A stretch of 64,000 nucleotides of DNA from positions 62,001-126,000 of the forward strand of contig NZ_JAERVK010000001.1 of the NCBI RefSeq assembly GCF_016745425.1, read 5' to 3'. The position numbers and the translations under genes are program-made. Below the pieces are notes generated by a model. It did not search any database. It had not been told where the DNA came from and was given only the letters and a program-made list of their open reading frames with translations. Below are positions 1 to 8,390 of the stretch, in pieces. The stretch is from Candidatus Methylomicrobium oryzae. Its GTDB lineage: Bacteria > Pseudomonadota > Gammaproteobacteria > Methylococcales > Methylomonadaceae. Numbering within the stretch: position 1 is the stretch's first letter; every line of letters starts with the position of its first letter.

Positions 1-557
1 ATTTTCCGAATGTGACGCTGGTTGCGATCCTCGACACCGACAGCGGCCTCTACAGCATCGATTTTCATGCCGCCGAAAAACTCGCGCAGATGATCGTCCA
101 GGTGATCGGGCGCGCCGGCAGGGCGGACAAGCCTGGTTCCGTCATCCTGCAGACCCGGCATCCCGAGCATCCGTTGTTGACCACGCTGATCCGCGAGGGT
201 TACAACGGTTTCGCGAGGCAGGCATTGGCCGAGCGCAATGCGGCTGCGTTGCCGCCGTTCAGCCATCAGGCGCTGTTTCGGGTTCAGGCCGGCGATCCTT
301 TCAAGCCCAAGGCGTTTCTGGAAGCAGTGAAAAACTTGGCCGCCGCCAAGCAGACCGGCGGAACGCTGGTGCTGGGGCCGGTGGCCGCGCCCATGGCGAA
401 GCGGGCCGGTTCGTACCGTTACCAACTGCTGCTGCAGGATGCGAACCGCCAGGCGTTACAGCAATTGCTGGATCGCCTGCTGCCTGAAATCGACAAAATC
501 AAAAAGGAAAAAAATCTGCGCTGGTCGCTCGATGTCGATCCGGTGGATTTGTATTGA
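1..557 (+). CDS. priA: Primosomal protein N' (PriA helicase), C-terminal part
   Basis: The gene enters the window already open, in the frame that reads FPNVTLVAILDTD from base 3, so only the last about 185 residues are present. PriA is the 3'-to-5' DNA helicase that reloads the replisome at collapsed forks. The visible part holds the superfamily 2 motif VI (QVIGRAGRADKPG, about residues 36-48 of the fragment) and the typical PriA C-terminal domain ending VDPVDLY. The 5' end, with Walker A/B and the zinc-binding cysteines, lies outside the window. No gene follows on this strand for about 580 bases. Confidence 0.93.
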   Translation, partial: FPNVTLVAILDTDSGLYSIDFHAAEKLAQMIVQVIGRAGRADKPGSVILQTRHPEHPLLTTLIREGYNGFARQALAERNAAALPPFSHQALFRVQAGDPFKPKAFLEAVKNLAAAKQTGGTLVLGPVAAPMAKRAGSYRYQLLLQDANRQALQQLLDRLLPEIDKIKKEKNLRWSLDVDPVDLY

Positions 558-1136
558 TGGGCATAGGGCTCGCCGCCCAAAGCTGCCCCTCCCCCGGGAA
601 ATCTGCGAGGAGGGGTAGGCAGGGTCCATTGCACCGTATTGCGCGGTTTGACCGGTAGCCGGGGCGCGGGGGCTGCACCTGCCTCGGCGGTAGAGAACCG
701 TCGAGCGTCAGGAAAAGTCGGCCCTTGATGCTGCCGAATCGCTTTGCCTCGATGGGGCCGTTGTCGATGGAGACTGAACGCTCGCCATCGTTCAGGGCCG
801 TTGACATGAAAGCGGTAGCCGTCTGTGAATCAACAGACGTCGATAATGCTCAAGCATATCCTGTGCCATAGGGCATTTTTCCCCCTTTTTCCGAAAGTTG
901 TGCGACAGGGCTGCACCAAAATAGGGAAAACGGGTACGAAACTGCACTACCTTGGCCACGGACCGCGCCCCGGGACACTTTCAAAGCGGCGACAGGGGCG
1001 TCGATCGGCCCGCATGCGCCGCCGAATCCAAAGCACGTGACGCTGCAAGCCTGATCATGAGCGGATGGATAATCGGGTAATTTTGATAGATAATGCACAG
1101 ATAATTTTTCGATTCTTTTATCCGTTTTTACCCGTA
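558..1136. other. Gap between priA and argS
   Basis: About 580 bases with no convincing intact gene. It holds an imperfect hairpin at 583-622 (CTGCCCCTCC paired with GGAGG..GGCAG) that may end priA transcription although it lacks a U-tract, a possible IS66-type transposase relic on the minus strand near 690-807, and a perfect 6-bp inverted repeat GTCTGT/ACAGAC at 821-838. A GATAAT hexamer near 1086 may be the -10 of the argS promoter, but no good -35 accompanies it. Confidence 0.5.
690..807 (-). pseudogene. Possible relic of an IS66-type transposase C-terminus
   Basis: Read on the minus strand from 807, the translation contains LNDGERSVSIDNGPIEAKRF followed by GSIKGRLF. This resembles the IS66 transposase C-terminal signature (DGR..IDNN..E.AIRP.ALGRKN.LF), with about three residues missing in the middle. 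The surrounding frame quickly loses similarity. Nothing else of an IS66 element (TnpB, inverted ends) is seen nearby. The call rests on motif recall only, so it is tentative. Confidence 0.3.
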
Positions 1137-2897
1137 ATGAAAAAAAAACTAGAGGTACTGTTACGTCAGGCCGTCGATACGCTGAAAAGCGACGGTACAT
1201 TGCCGCAGGATGCCGATCCGGTCATTAACATCGAGCACAGCCGGGACCCGGCGCACGGCGATTTTGCATCGAACCTGGCGCTGATGCTGGCTAAAGCCGC
1301 CAAGTCGAATCCCCGCCAACTGGCCGAGAAGATCACCGCCGCGCTGCCGGGAGACGATGCGGTCATCAAAGTGGAGATTGCCGGTCCCGGCTTCATCAAT
1401 TTTTTCATCGATCCGAACGGTCAGTACGAGATCATCCGGACAGTTCATGACCGAGGAAGTGAATTCGGATTAAGCAAAACGGGGGCAGGCAAGCGGGTTC
1501 AGGTCGAATTCGTCTCGGCCAATCCGACCGGTCCCTTGCATGTGGGGCACGGGCGCGGCGCGGCCTACGGTTCGGTCGTTGCGGACCTGCTCGAAGCGGT
1601 CGGTTTCGACGTGCACCGCGAATATTACGTTAACGACGCGGGCCGGCAGATGGATATTCTGGCGACCAGTATCTGGCTCCGCTATCTCGAAGACTGCGGC
1701 GAGGTGCTGCATTTTCCCTGCAACGGCTACCGCGGCGAATACGTGCGCGACATTTCATCGGCCGTTCACCGTGCCTCGGGCGATGCGTTCCGTTTTCCGG
1801 TTCAGACGGTGTTCGAGGATATTCCGCCCGACGAAACGCAGGGCGGCGACAAGGAAATCCATATCGACGCACTGATCGCCAGGGCCAAGACGCTGCTCGG
1901 CGGCGCGCATTACGAGCATTTTTTCCAGGCCGGCCTGAATGATATTCTGGATGACATCCGGGACGATCTCCGGGAATTCGGCGTCGAATACCAGGAATGG
2001 TTCTCCGAGCGCAGCTTGATGGCCGACGATTCGGTCGCGAAGGCGCTCGACCGGCTGCGCGCCGGCGGCCATCTTTATGAAAAGGACGGCGCGGTCTGGT
2101 TCGCATCGAGCCGGTTGGGCGACGAAAAGGACCGCGTGGTGCAGCGCGAAAACGGCCAATACACCTATTTCGCGTCCGACATCGCTTACCACATGAACAA
2201 GCTGGACCGGGGCTTCGAAGAACTTATCAATATCTGGGGCGCGGACCATCACGGCTACATTCCGCGGGTCAAGGCCGCGATGACCGCGCTGGGCGCCGAT
2301 GCGGACAAGTTGAAGGTGCTGCTGGTGCAGTTCGCGACTCTCTACCGGGGGGAGGAAAAGGTGCAGATGTCGACCCGCTCCGGCGAGTTCGTGACACTCA
2401 GGCAGCTTCGCAACGAAGTCGGCAGGGACGCGGCACGCTTCTTCTACGTGCTGCGCCGTTCCGAACAGCATATGGATTTCGACCTGAAACTGGCGACGTC
2501 CCGAACCAACGAGAACCCGGTGTTCTACGTGCAGTATGCGCATGCGCGGGTGTGCAGCGTGTTCCGGCAGCTCGACGAAAAAGGGCTGGACAGGGACCTT
2601 GGGCTCGGGATGGAAAGCTTGGGCTTGTTGAAGGAAGAGCATGAGTTGAATTTGGTGGGCAGGCTGTCGCGTTATCCCGAAACACTCGAGCGTGCCGCGC
2701 TGCAGCACGAGCCGCACCAGTTGATCCTGTATCTGCGCGAACTGGCGAACGATTTCCATGCTTACTATAACGCGCACCAGTTTCTGGTCGAGGATGCGCC
2801 GCTGCGCAACGCCCGCCTGAACCTGATCGCCGCGGTCAGGCAGGTGCTCGCCAACGGCTTGGGGCTCTTAAAGATCACTTCGCCAGAAACGATGTAA
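1137..2897 (+). CDS. argS: Arginyl-tRNA synthetase
   Basis: Class I synthetase that charges tRNA-Arg in the cytoplasm. The chosen ATG at 1137 gives [11 protein letters not shown] and 586 residues, close to the usual 577-590. An upstream in-frame ATG at 1065 would add 24 residues rich in F and I that do not look like the family N-terminus. Visible landmarks are the N-terminal Add1 domain, the HIGH motif as HVGH in [14 protein letters not shown], the KMSK-equivalent MSTR in [10 protein letters not shown], and the C-terminal DALR anticodon-binding domain ([13 protein letters not shown] onward). No good Shine-Dalgarno precedes either start. The SPOR gene begins 1 base after its stop, so the two are probably co-transcribed. 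Confidence 0.95.
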   Translation: MKKKLEVLLRQAVDTLKSDGTLPQDADPVINIEHSRDPAHGDFASNLALMLAKAAKSNPRQLAEKITAALPGDDAVIKVEIAGPGFINFFIDPNGQYEIIRTVHDRGSEFGLSKTGAGKRVQVEFVSANPTGPLHVGHGRGAAYGSVVADLLEAVGFDVHREYYVNDAGRQMDILATSIWLRYLEDCGEVLHFPCNGYRGEYVRDISSAVHRASGDAFRFPVQTVFEDIPPDETQGGDKEIHIDALIARAKTLLGGAHYEHFFQAGLNDILDDIRDDLREFGVEYQEWFSERSLMADDSVAKALDRLRAGGHLYEKDGAVWFASSRLGDEKDRVVQRENGQYTYFASDIAYHMNKLDRGFEELINIWGADHHGYIPRVKAAMTALGADADKLKVLLVQFATLYRGEEKVQMSTRSGEFVTLRQLRNEVGRDAARFFYVLRRSEQHMDFDLKLATSRTNENPVFYVQYAHARVCSVFRQLDEKGLDRDLGLGMESLGLLKEEHELNLVGRLSRYPETLERAALQHEPHQLILYLRELANDFHAYYNAHQFLVEDAPLRNARLNLIAAVRQVLANGLGLLKITSPETM

Positions 2898-2898
2898 C

Positions 2899-3522
2899 AT
2901 GTCCAGAGATTACAAATACAGAGCTCAAGACCCCCGCGAATCCGCCCGTAGCCGAAGGCCCAGGCAGAAAGACGGCCTGGCGTTGTGGCGCTGGATGCTG
3001 ATCACCTCGCTGATTATCGGCTTCGTGGTCTTTTTGTTTTATCTGGTCAGCAAGGGAGCTCAAAACGGGACTCCTTTGCAGGCCGGCAATCCGTCGGTTA
3101 CCGAAAATACGGCATCCGGCTCGACGGCTAAGCCGGAAGGTAAAAGCACACTGAAGGTCGAGGCGGTGCCCGAGCCGAAAGGCCCTCAGTTCGACTTCTA
3201 CACCTATCTGCCGAAAAAAGAGATCGTCGTGCCCGATCATGAGATCAACACGCGCATGCGCGAGGAGCGGGTCGGCAAAGCCAAGGCGGCGCGCTATATC
3301 CTGCAGGTGGGGTCGTATAAAGACACGGCGGAAGCCGACCGTCTGCGCGCCAAACTGGCCCTGATGGGGATCGAATCGCGGATCGAGAGGACCAAGGTCG
3401 GAAACGTGACCTGGCACAGGGTGACGCTAGGGCCTTATACGCGCATGGCCAGCGTCGGCGTGATCCGTTCGCGCTTGCGCCAGAACGGTATCGATACGAT
3501 CGTGGCCGAATACGGGCAGTGA
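2899..3522 (+). CDS. SPOR-domain membrane protein (FtsN-like)
   Basis: A 207-residue bitopic protein. It has a basic cytoplasmic N-terminus (residues 1-27), one transmembrane helix (about 30-50, WRWMLITSLIIGFVVFLFYL), a low-complexity periplasmic linker (55-125) and a C-terminal SPOR domain (about 132-206, beginning ARYILQVGSYKDTAEAD). SPOR domains bind denuded glycan strands at the division septum. FtsN, which triggers septal peptidoglycan synthesis, has this architecture, and argS-SPOR adjacency is common in gammaproteobacteria. It is shorter than E. coli FtsN (319), so FtsN function is inferred. It follows argS by 1 base. Confidence 0.85.
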   Translation: MSRDYKYRAQDPRESARSRRPRQKDGLALWRWMLITSLIIGFVVFLFYLVSKGAQNGTPLQAGNPSVTENTASGSTAKPEGKSTLKVEAVPEPKGPQFDFYTYLPKKEIVVPDHEINTRMREERVGKAKAARYILQVGSYKDTAEADRLRAKLALMGIESRIERTKVGNVTWHRVTLGPYTRMASVGVIRSRLRQNGIDTIVAEYGQ

Positions 3523-3551
3523 ACGCTCGTCTATGTAAACGGCTTTTTCAG

Positions 3552-3599
3552 TCAGCGGCGTCTTTTCCTTGACGGAAAGGCTGCTCCGCCTGCCGCTGA
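3552..3599 (+). repeat. Inverted repeat, possible terminator-like hairpin after the SPOR gene
   Basis: TCAGCGGC (3552-3559) pairs perfectly with GCCGCTGA (3592-3599). Inside lies a second small inverted repeat around 3563-3579 (TTTCC/GGAAA). There is no U-tract after it, so intrinsic termination is uncertain. Confidence 0.35.
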
Positions 3600-3840
3600 G
3601 CGGTTTCCGATACCCTCCCTTAATCCCGCCAAAGATCTGACTCCTTGATCGGGGGCCGTGCCAGCCGATTTCGACAAAACCGGGCTGCTCGCCGCCGGTT
3701 TACTTACGGTTCGGCGATTGAATCGGATTGACCTCGTGGCGGCTCCGGTCTGGAATGAATGTTGTCTCTTTAAGTGCCGAATGCAATGCCCGAGCAGGAA
3801 AGAGCATAACAGCCGTCTCAATAATCCTTCCATAGCCTTT

Positions 3841-3939
3841 TCACGGCATTATTTTTGCCAATCCCATCACAAAATTGCCAAGAATCCGGGCCGTTCGAAA
3901 AACAAACGAGGCCTTCCCGGCGCTTTTCTTTGTTTCCAT
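3841..3939 (-). CDS. Possible 32-residue protein behind a Fur-like box
   Basis: Reading leftward from an ATG at 3939, a 32-residue frame begins METKKSAGKASFVFRTARIL and ends GLAKIMP. It is basic at the N-terminus with a hydrophobic second half that could form one amphipathic or membrane helix. A 13-bp palindrome AATAAT-C-ATTATT sits 15 bases upstream of the ATG. No clear Shine-Dalgarno is visible, and the frame is also open further upstream to 4059. I do not recognise the family. It may simply be chance coding. Confidence 0.25.
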   Translation of the reverse strand: METKKSAGKASFVFRTARILGNFVMGLAKIMP

Positions 3940-3953
3940 ATAAGTTTCTGAAA

Positions 3954-3966
3954 AATAATCATTATT
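3954..3966. promoter_or_regulatory. Fur-box-like palindrome
   Basis: AATAATCATTATT is a palindrome around a central C and matches the core of the classical Fur consensus (GATAATCATTATC) at 11 of 13 positions. It lies in an AT-rich patch between a minus-strand small frame and the signalling genes to the right. Iron control is an inference. Confidence 0.35.
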
Positions 3967-4436
3967 TCGGCTAATAAAAAGCAAGAATCGGCGACTGTTA
4001 GACAAAGGCGTGGGGGGCTCGGTGCCGGGCAGAAATGCAGACGCTATCCGTTGAATCATAGCGGCAGAGGCCGATTTCCAGGGATTAGTGCACTATTTTC
4101 GACAGTGATTTCCCTGCGTTGACATAAATTTGATGTCTGCTAAGTTTGGGTTAAGGAAAAAATCGAGCAAAAGGCTGGGTTTTTCCGAGAAGAAATCCTT
4201 TTGCAGGCCCAGCTTGGCGGCTCATCGTAGGCGCTCGAAACCCTCGGTGCGCATTCGGCGGCCGAATTCGGAATTATCGGATACGCGGGCGTCTGAACGG
4301 TTTTTACCGTGCGGCGGGGCATCGGAAGGTCGAGGCAGTACGGATCGGGTGAAGGCGAACCGAACCATTCGCTTGAAATTCCGGCCTGATAAGAACAATA
4401 AGCCGAAACAAGGCAAAAAATTAGAGGAGATCATCG

Positions 4437-7139
4437 ATGCAAGATCTATTTCGACGCTTGGTCGGGAGAATGCTGGAGCAATATGCGACAGTGCTTTTCG
4501 TGCTGGCCGGCGTAGCCACCATTACCTATTTCGTCCTAATTACCGACCTTCGCAGCCAGGAAGGCAATGCACTTCTCGTGAAAATGAGCACCGAACAAGG
4601 CAAGGTCGTCCAGGACATCAACGTGCTGCTGAGCCAGAAAGTCTTCGTCGGACTAAACGGCATGGATCACAAGCTGGACGGAAAAATACTCGTCAGCCTG
4701 AACGAACTGGAACAGATGCACATGTCGCTACGGGACGGCGACCGCTACGTCAGGGAAGGAGACCGGCTGATGCGCGTATCCGGGAATCTGCCGAACGATC
4801 TTAAATTCATCTATTTCGACAAAAGCAAGCCGCTCGATCATCTGGTCAGGGACTATCTTGCCCTAGCGCGTAAAATACAAAGAATTCCAGCGAAAGATCT
4901 TCACCCTTCCAATCCGGACCTCCAGAAATTATTGTTTACGCTGTCGCCGTTGCTGTTGGAGGACATGAATAAAGTCAGCTCGATTTATCAGCGCCAGACC
5001 GAATTCATGTTGGGCAGTACCGCTAACAAGCAGAATCTGATGTTTGCGATCCTGCTCGCTTCCCTGGCACTGGTCGGCGTGCTGCTGCTGCAGCCGATGG
5101 TGCAGCGCTTGAAGGAAAGCGCATTGAAAATGCGGCAGGAAAAGGCATTTGCCGATAACGTAATCCATACGACTCAGGCATTGATCATCGGTCTCGATGC
5201 GGACGGTAAAATCGTTTTATTCAATCAGCATGCCGAGGAAAATACCGGCTGGCCGGAAATCGAGCTGAGGGGCAAGGATTTTTTCGACCAATTTATCCCC
5301 GCCGAAGAACAAGGCGAATTGCACGCGCTGTTTTCCGGCATGATGTCAGGGACCGTTGAGTTCGCCGAAGCTATCGAAACGCGCATGCGGATCAGCACCG
5401 GCGATTACCTGCATGTCGTCTGGAATCCCACCGTGATCAAGAATTCCGCCAGCGGAATGCCGATGATGTTCCTGAATACCGGCATCGACATTACCGAGCG
5501 CAAGGAAGCCGAGAAAAAAGTGCAAAAGGCCCATGCCGAACTGGCGCAATTGAGCGCCCGGTTGCAAGGCGAAGTCAATCTGGCCGCTACCCTGCAGCGC
5601 TCGATACTGCCGCAACCCACCATCGAATTGCCCGGTCTGCAGGGCGTTGCGAACATGCTGACTTCGAGCGAAGTCGGCGGCGATTATTACGACTATTATA
5701 AAGTGAGCGGGCATCACAGCATTTTGATGGTCGGCGACGTCAGCGGCCACGGCGTTGCGGCCGGCACCATGGTGGGTGCCGCGAAGGCGGGCGTATATCC
5801 CTTGATTCACGAAGGGGTGACCAGTCCGAGCGAGATACTCAACTCGCTGAACGACACGATGCGCGCGACGGCGCAGCAGTCGTTGCTGATGACGATGGCT
5901 TGTTTGAGCCTGGACGCGCGCACCGGCAAGCTGGCGTTTGCGAATGCCGGCCATGTTTTGCCGTATTTATTGAAGCGCGGCGCCCAAAGTTGGCAAATGC
6001 TGGAAGCATCCGGCCTGCCGTTGGGGAAAAGCGCCGATTCGGACTACCAGGAGTCCGTGCTCGAATTGACGCTGGAAGTCGGAGACCGCTTGTTCCTCTA
6101 TACCGACGGACTGGTCGAGGAAGAGTCCCCCAGCGGGGAGCCTTTCGGTTACGACCGCCTCGAAGCGATTCTGAACGCCAATACCGATGTCGAAGACGCG
6201 GAGCAGTTGCGCAATCAGATCCTGGATGCGTTGAGGCGGCACTGCCGGAGCATGCTGTATTCCGACGACGTGACGATGATGATCGTGACGCACAGCGACC
6301 GCGTGGCGCAGACCGCCGCCAGCAATGAAGTCAGCGATATCATCCGCATTTCGGAAAACTTTTATCGCCAGGGCGACCACCCGATACCGCGGATTGCGAA
6401 GGAATATGTGGTATTCCTTGCCGAACAGGATTATTCCGACCTGTTGCCGCGCTTCAGCCAGGACGGCATTTGCCGGATTCTGCCGAGGCACGACGATTTT
6501 TGCAAAAAGTTGGGTTGGAATCACTTGCTGAATCAGCACAACGAATCGCCCGACGACGATTTGTATGCGTTGATGCCCGGCAGGGCGCAATATCGCCATT
6601 TTCAATTGACCCATACGGACGACAAACCGTTTATCGTGGAAGAGATTCATTCCTGGCTGAAAGATCAGGGACACATTCCCAAAGACCAATTAGACGCCTT
6701 GATGATGGTGCTGGACGAGATGACCGAAAACAGCCTTTATGCTGCGCCGCGGGACGGCAAAGGGGTTGCTTATTACGTCAAGGGCGAATCCCGTGAATTG
6801 TCGTCGCATGAAGAGGTCCGTATCGACATTGCTGTAAGCGAAGACATCCTCGGCTTGATGATTACCGACAACTGGGGCACCCTGACGCCCGGCGTGTTTT
6901 TGAAAAACCTGGCGCACGCGATGTCCGAAGGCGTCGAAGCCGGCATCGGCGGCGTCGGCCTGTACATGATGTGGCGGATGTCGGATTATTTGCAAATCCG
7001 GGTGCATCCGCAGAAACGCACCCAGGTGACGACCCTGTGGGATTTACACGGCAGCGTCGATATGGGCGTAGAGTCCGGCCTTCAGTTTCTTTATCACAGC
7101 GAGTATGAATCAGCTTATCAAATGAGGGCATCGATATGA
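4437..7139 (+). CDS. Membrane PAS / SpoIIE-type phosphatase with C-terminal GHKL ATPase domain
   Basis: A 900-residue sensor. Helix 1 (about 16-36) and helix 2 (about 200-219) flank a periplasmic domain of about 160 residues. Then come a PAS domain (about 235-360, ending GIDITERKEAEK), a short coiled coil (355-385), and a PP2C/SpoIIE phosphatase (about 385-620) with its metal-binding acidic residues in EVGGDYYDYY, GDVSGHG, YTDGLVEEE and SDDVTMM. An unassigned stretch (640-735) precedes a GHKL-type ATPase (about 740-870) with N-box DEMTENSLYAA, ITDNWG and GIGGVGLYMMWRMSD. RsbU-type phosphatases dephosphorylate STAS anti-anti-sigma proteins, and RsbW-type GHKL domains phosphorylate them. Here both activities may sit in one chain. 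An AGGAG box lies 8 bases before the ATG. The 3' end overlaps the STAS gene by 4 bases (ATGA). Confidence 0.85.
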   Translation: MQDLFRRLVGRMLEQYATVLFVLAGVATITYFVLITDLRSQEGNALLVKMSTEQGKVVQDINVLLSQKVFVGLNGMDHKLDGKILVSLNELEQMHMSLRDGDRYVREGDRLMRVSGNLPNDLKFIYFDKSKPLDHLVRDYLALARKIQRIPAKDLHPSNPDLQKLLFTLSPLLLEDMNKVSSIYQRQTEFMLGSTANKQNLMFAILLASLALVGVLLLQPMVQRLKESALKMRQEKAFADNVIHTTQALIIGLDADGKIVLFNQHAEENTGWPEIELRGKDFFDQFIPAEEQGELHALFSGMMSGTVEFAEAIETRMRISTGDYLHVVWNPTVIKNSASGMPMMFLNTGIDITERKEAEKKVQKAHAELAQLSARLQGEVNLAATLQRSILPQPTIELPGLQGVANMLTSSEVGGDYYDYYKVSGHHSILMVGDVSGHGVAAGTMVGAAKAGVYPLIHEGVTSPSEILNSLNDTMRATAQQSLLMTMACLSLDARTGKLAFANAGHVLPYLLKRGAQSWQMLEASGLPLGKSADSDYQESVLELTLEVGDRLFLYTDGLVEEESPSGEPFGYDRLEAILNANTDVEDAEQLRNQILDALRRHCRSMLYSDDVTMMIVTHSDRVAQTAASNEVSDIIRISENFYRQGDHPIPRIAKEYVVFLAEQDYSDLLPRFSQDGICRILPRHDDFCKKLGWNHLLNQHNESPDDDLYALMPGRAQYRHFQLTHTDDKPFIVEEIHSWLKDQGHIPKDQLDALMMVLDEMTENSLYAAPRDGKGVAYYVKGESRELSSHEEVRIDIAVSEDILGLMITDNWGTLTPGVFLKNLAHAMSEGVEAGIGGVGLYMMWRMSDYLQIRVHPQKRTQVTTLWDLHGSVDMGVESGLQFLYHSEYESAYQMRASI

Positions 7140-8266
7140 GCAGCATGATCAGCAGTTTTTCCATCCAGCCCGTTTCCGAGCAGGACAACCGCTATTGTTA
7201 CAATTTCATCGGCTCGATCGATGCGCATGCCAATCCGGTACTGGAGCCGTTGACCGCCATACCGTCGAAGGCGCATGTGTTGCTGGACTTCAGCCAGGTC
7301 GATCGGGTCAATTCGATGGGCCTGTCGCTGTTGCTGAAATTGTTCGAAGAATGGGAGCGGAAAAAAATCCGCGTGGAAGTGCAAAGTCTGGACCGGATGA
7401 TCAGCATGTTGTTCAAAATTACCGGCCTTGGACGCTTCGTCAAGTCAGACGGTAATTCTGCCGCCGCTGGCGCTTTTCCCGCGGCCGCCGTTCCCGCACC
7501 GCGGGACGCCGAGGCCAGACAGAAAAGCTCGGACGCCGCGCCCGACAAGTTGAATTTCGTGGCCAGCCTGCAGTCCGGGCAACAATTGACCGGTTGGTAT
7601 CTGCTCAATACGTATCTGCAGCGCCGCATGAAAAAAGCGATCCATTTCGAACAGTCGGCGGAACATCTGGACGGTGACTACACCGATCTGTTGTTCGCAA
7701 AGCCGTTTGAAGCCTGTGCAATGATCAAACGTTACGGCTTCGTACCGGCGATGCGTCCGGTGGCGGAGGTCGACGAAGTGGTTCTGTTGACCCGGGTGGA
7801 TGATCAGCGGACCTTGCACGAATATCAGGGAGTGTGCGTAGGCACGGCGACGAAGGATAGCTTCGTGTATTTGCTGGGCCGGTTTTTATGCGACGAAAGC
7901 GGCATCGATTCGACGAAATTTACCTACGATTTTGCCGGTAATGAAATCAAGGCACTTCAATCGCTGATTCGAAAAAAATGCGATTTGGTTTTCATGCTGA
8001 AAAAATCGTACGAAGGGCTTTCTTCGTTCAGCCGCAACAATGTCCGCAAGCTTGATGAAAGCGAAACCCACTTTGCCTGCCATCTTTTTTGCGTAGCCCC
8101 CCATCTGCAGGATGAAGGTAAGCTATTGGCCGATATTCTGAAGGATATGGAAAACGATGAGCAAGGCAGAACGATTCTGCGAGACATTCAGATCAGCGGC
8201 TGGTGCAAACCTGAACCGGGCGAAGTTCAGATGCTGCAAATGGTATACGACCGCTACGCCAGTTAG
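7136..8266 (+). CDS. STAS domain fused to a PhnD-like ligand-binding domain
   Basis: 376 residues with no signal peptide or membrane segment, so cytoplasmic. Residues about 10-102 form a STAS domain with the anti-anti-sigma signature FSQVDRVNSMGLSLLLKL, and Ser60 is the probable phosphorylation site. An Ala/Pro-rich linker spans 107-135. Residues about 140-370 resemble periplasmic phosphonate-binding proteins (PhnD/SsuA/transferrin-like fold), most clearly KDSFVYLLGRFLCDESGID and the tail DEQGRTILRDIQISGW. Translation starts inside the stop of the phosphatase gene (ATGA), with GAGGG 7 bases upstream. It is the likely substrate of its neighbour. How a transport-type binding fold would act in the cytoplasm is unknown; sensing a small ligand is inference. 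No sigma factor gene is adjacent. Confidence 0.75.
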   Translation: MSSMISSFSIQPVSEQDNRYCYNFIGSIDAHANPVLEPLTAIPSKAHVLLDFSQVDRVNSMGLSLLLKLFEEWERKKIRVEVQSLDRMISMLFKITGLGRFVKSDGNSAAAGAFPAAAVPAPRDAEARQKSSDAAPDKLNFVASLQSGQQLTGWYLLNTYLQRRMKKAIHFEQSAEHLDGDYTDLLFAKPFEACAMIKRYGFVPAMRPVAEVDEVVLLTRVDDQRTLHEYQGVCVGTATKDSFVYLLGRFLCDESGIDSTKFTYDFAGNEIKALQSLIRKKCDLVFMLKKSYEGLSSFSRNNVRKLDESETHFACHLFCVAPHLQDEGKLLADILKDMENDEQGRTILRDIQISGWCKPEPGEVQMLQMVYDRYAS

Positions 8267-8390
8267 GAAGCTTTGAAGCGTTAGTCGGTGTTTTGTTTAC
8301 CGTTCTTCGGCCGCGGCTTGAACTTAAGCTGCGGCGGAGATGCGCCTTGCAGCGGGTTGGCCGATTCCGGCCATAATCCGATGCGCCAGA

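Larger units (their letters stand above)
3523..4436. other. Gap upstream of the signalling gene pair
   Basis: About 910 bases with no recognisable large gene. It contains a long-range inverted repeat just after the SPOR gene (TCAGCGGC 3552-3559 with GCCGCTGA 3592-3599), a Fur-box-like palindrome at 3954-3966, and a 32-codon minus-strand reading frame at 3841-3939. TTGACA occurs at 4119-4124 without a convincing -10 and may belong to the promoter of the downstream phosphatase gene. The base composition is patchier and more AT-rich than the flanking genes. Confidence 0.6.

Noticed and set aside
3552-3833. 93-codon minus-strand frame in the 0.9 kb gap
   Set aside because: Composition is Arg/Ser-rich without domain resemblance and it includes the inverted repeat at its end.
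4119-4146. TTGACA with a possible -10 before the phosphatase gene
   Set aside because: The hexamer at the right distance (TAAGTT or AAGTTT) is too far from consensus to call a promoter.
4130-4804. 224-codon plus-strand frame across the start of the phosphatase gene
   Set aside because: Overlaps the phosphatase by 368 bases in another frame, Arg/Pro-rich, and lacks a Shine-Dalgarno, whereas the phosphatase has a strong one.
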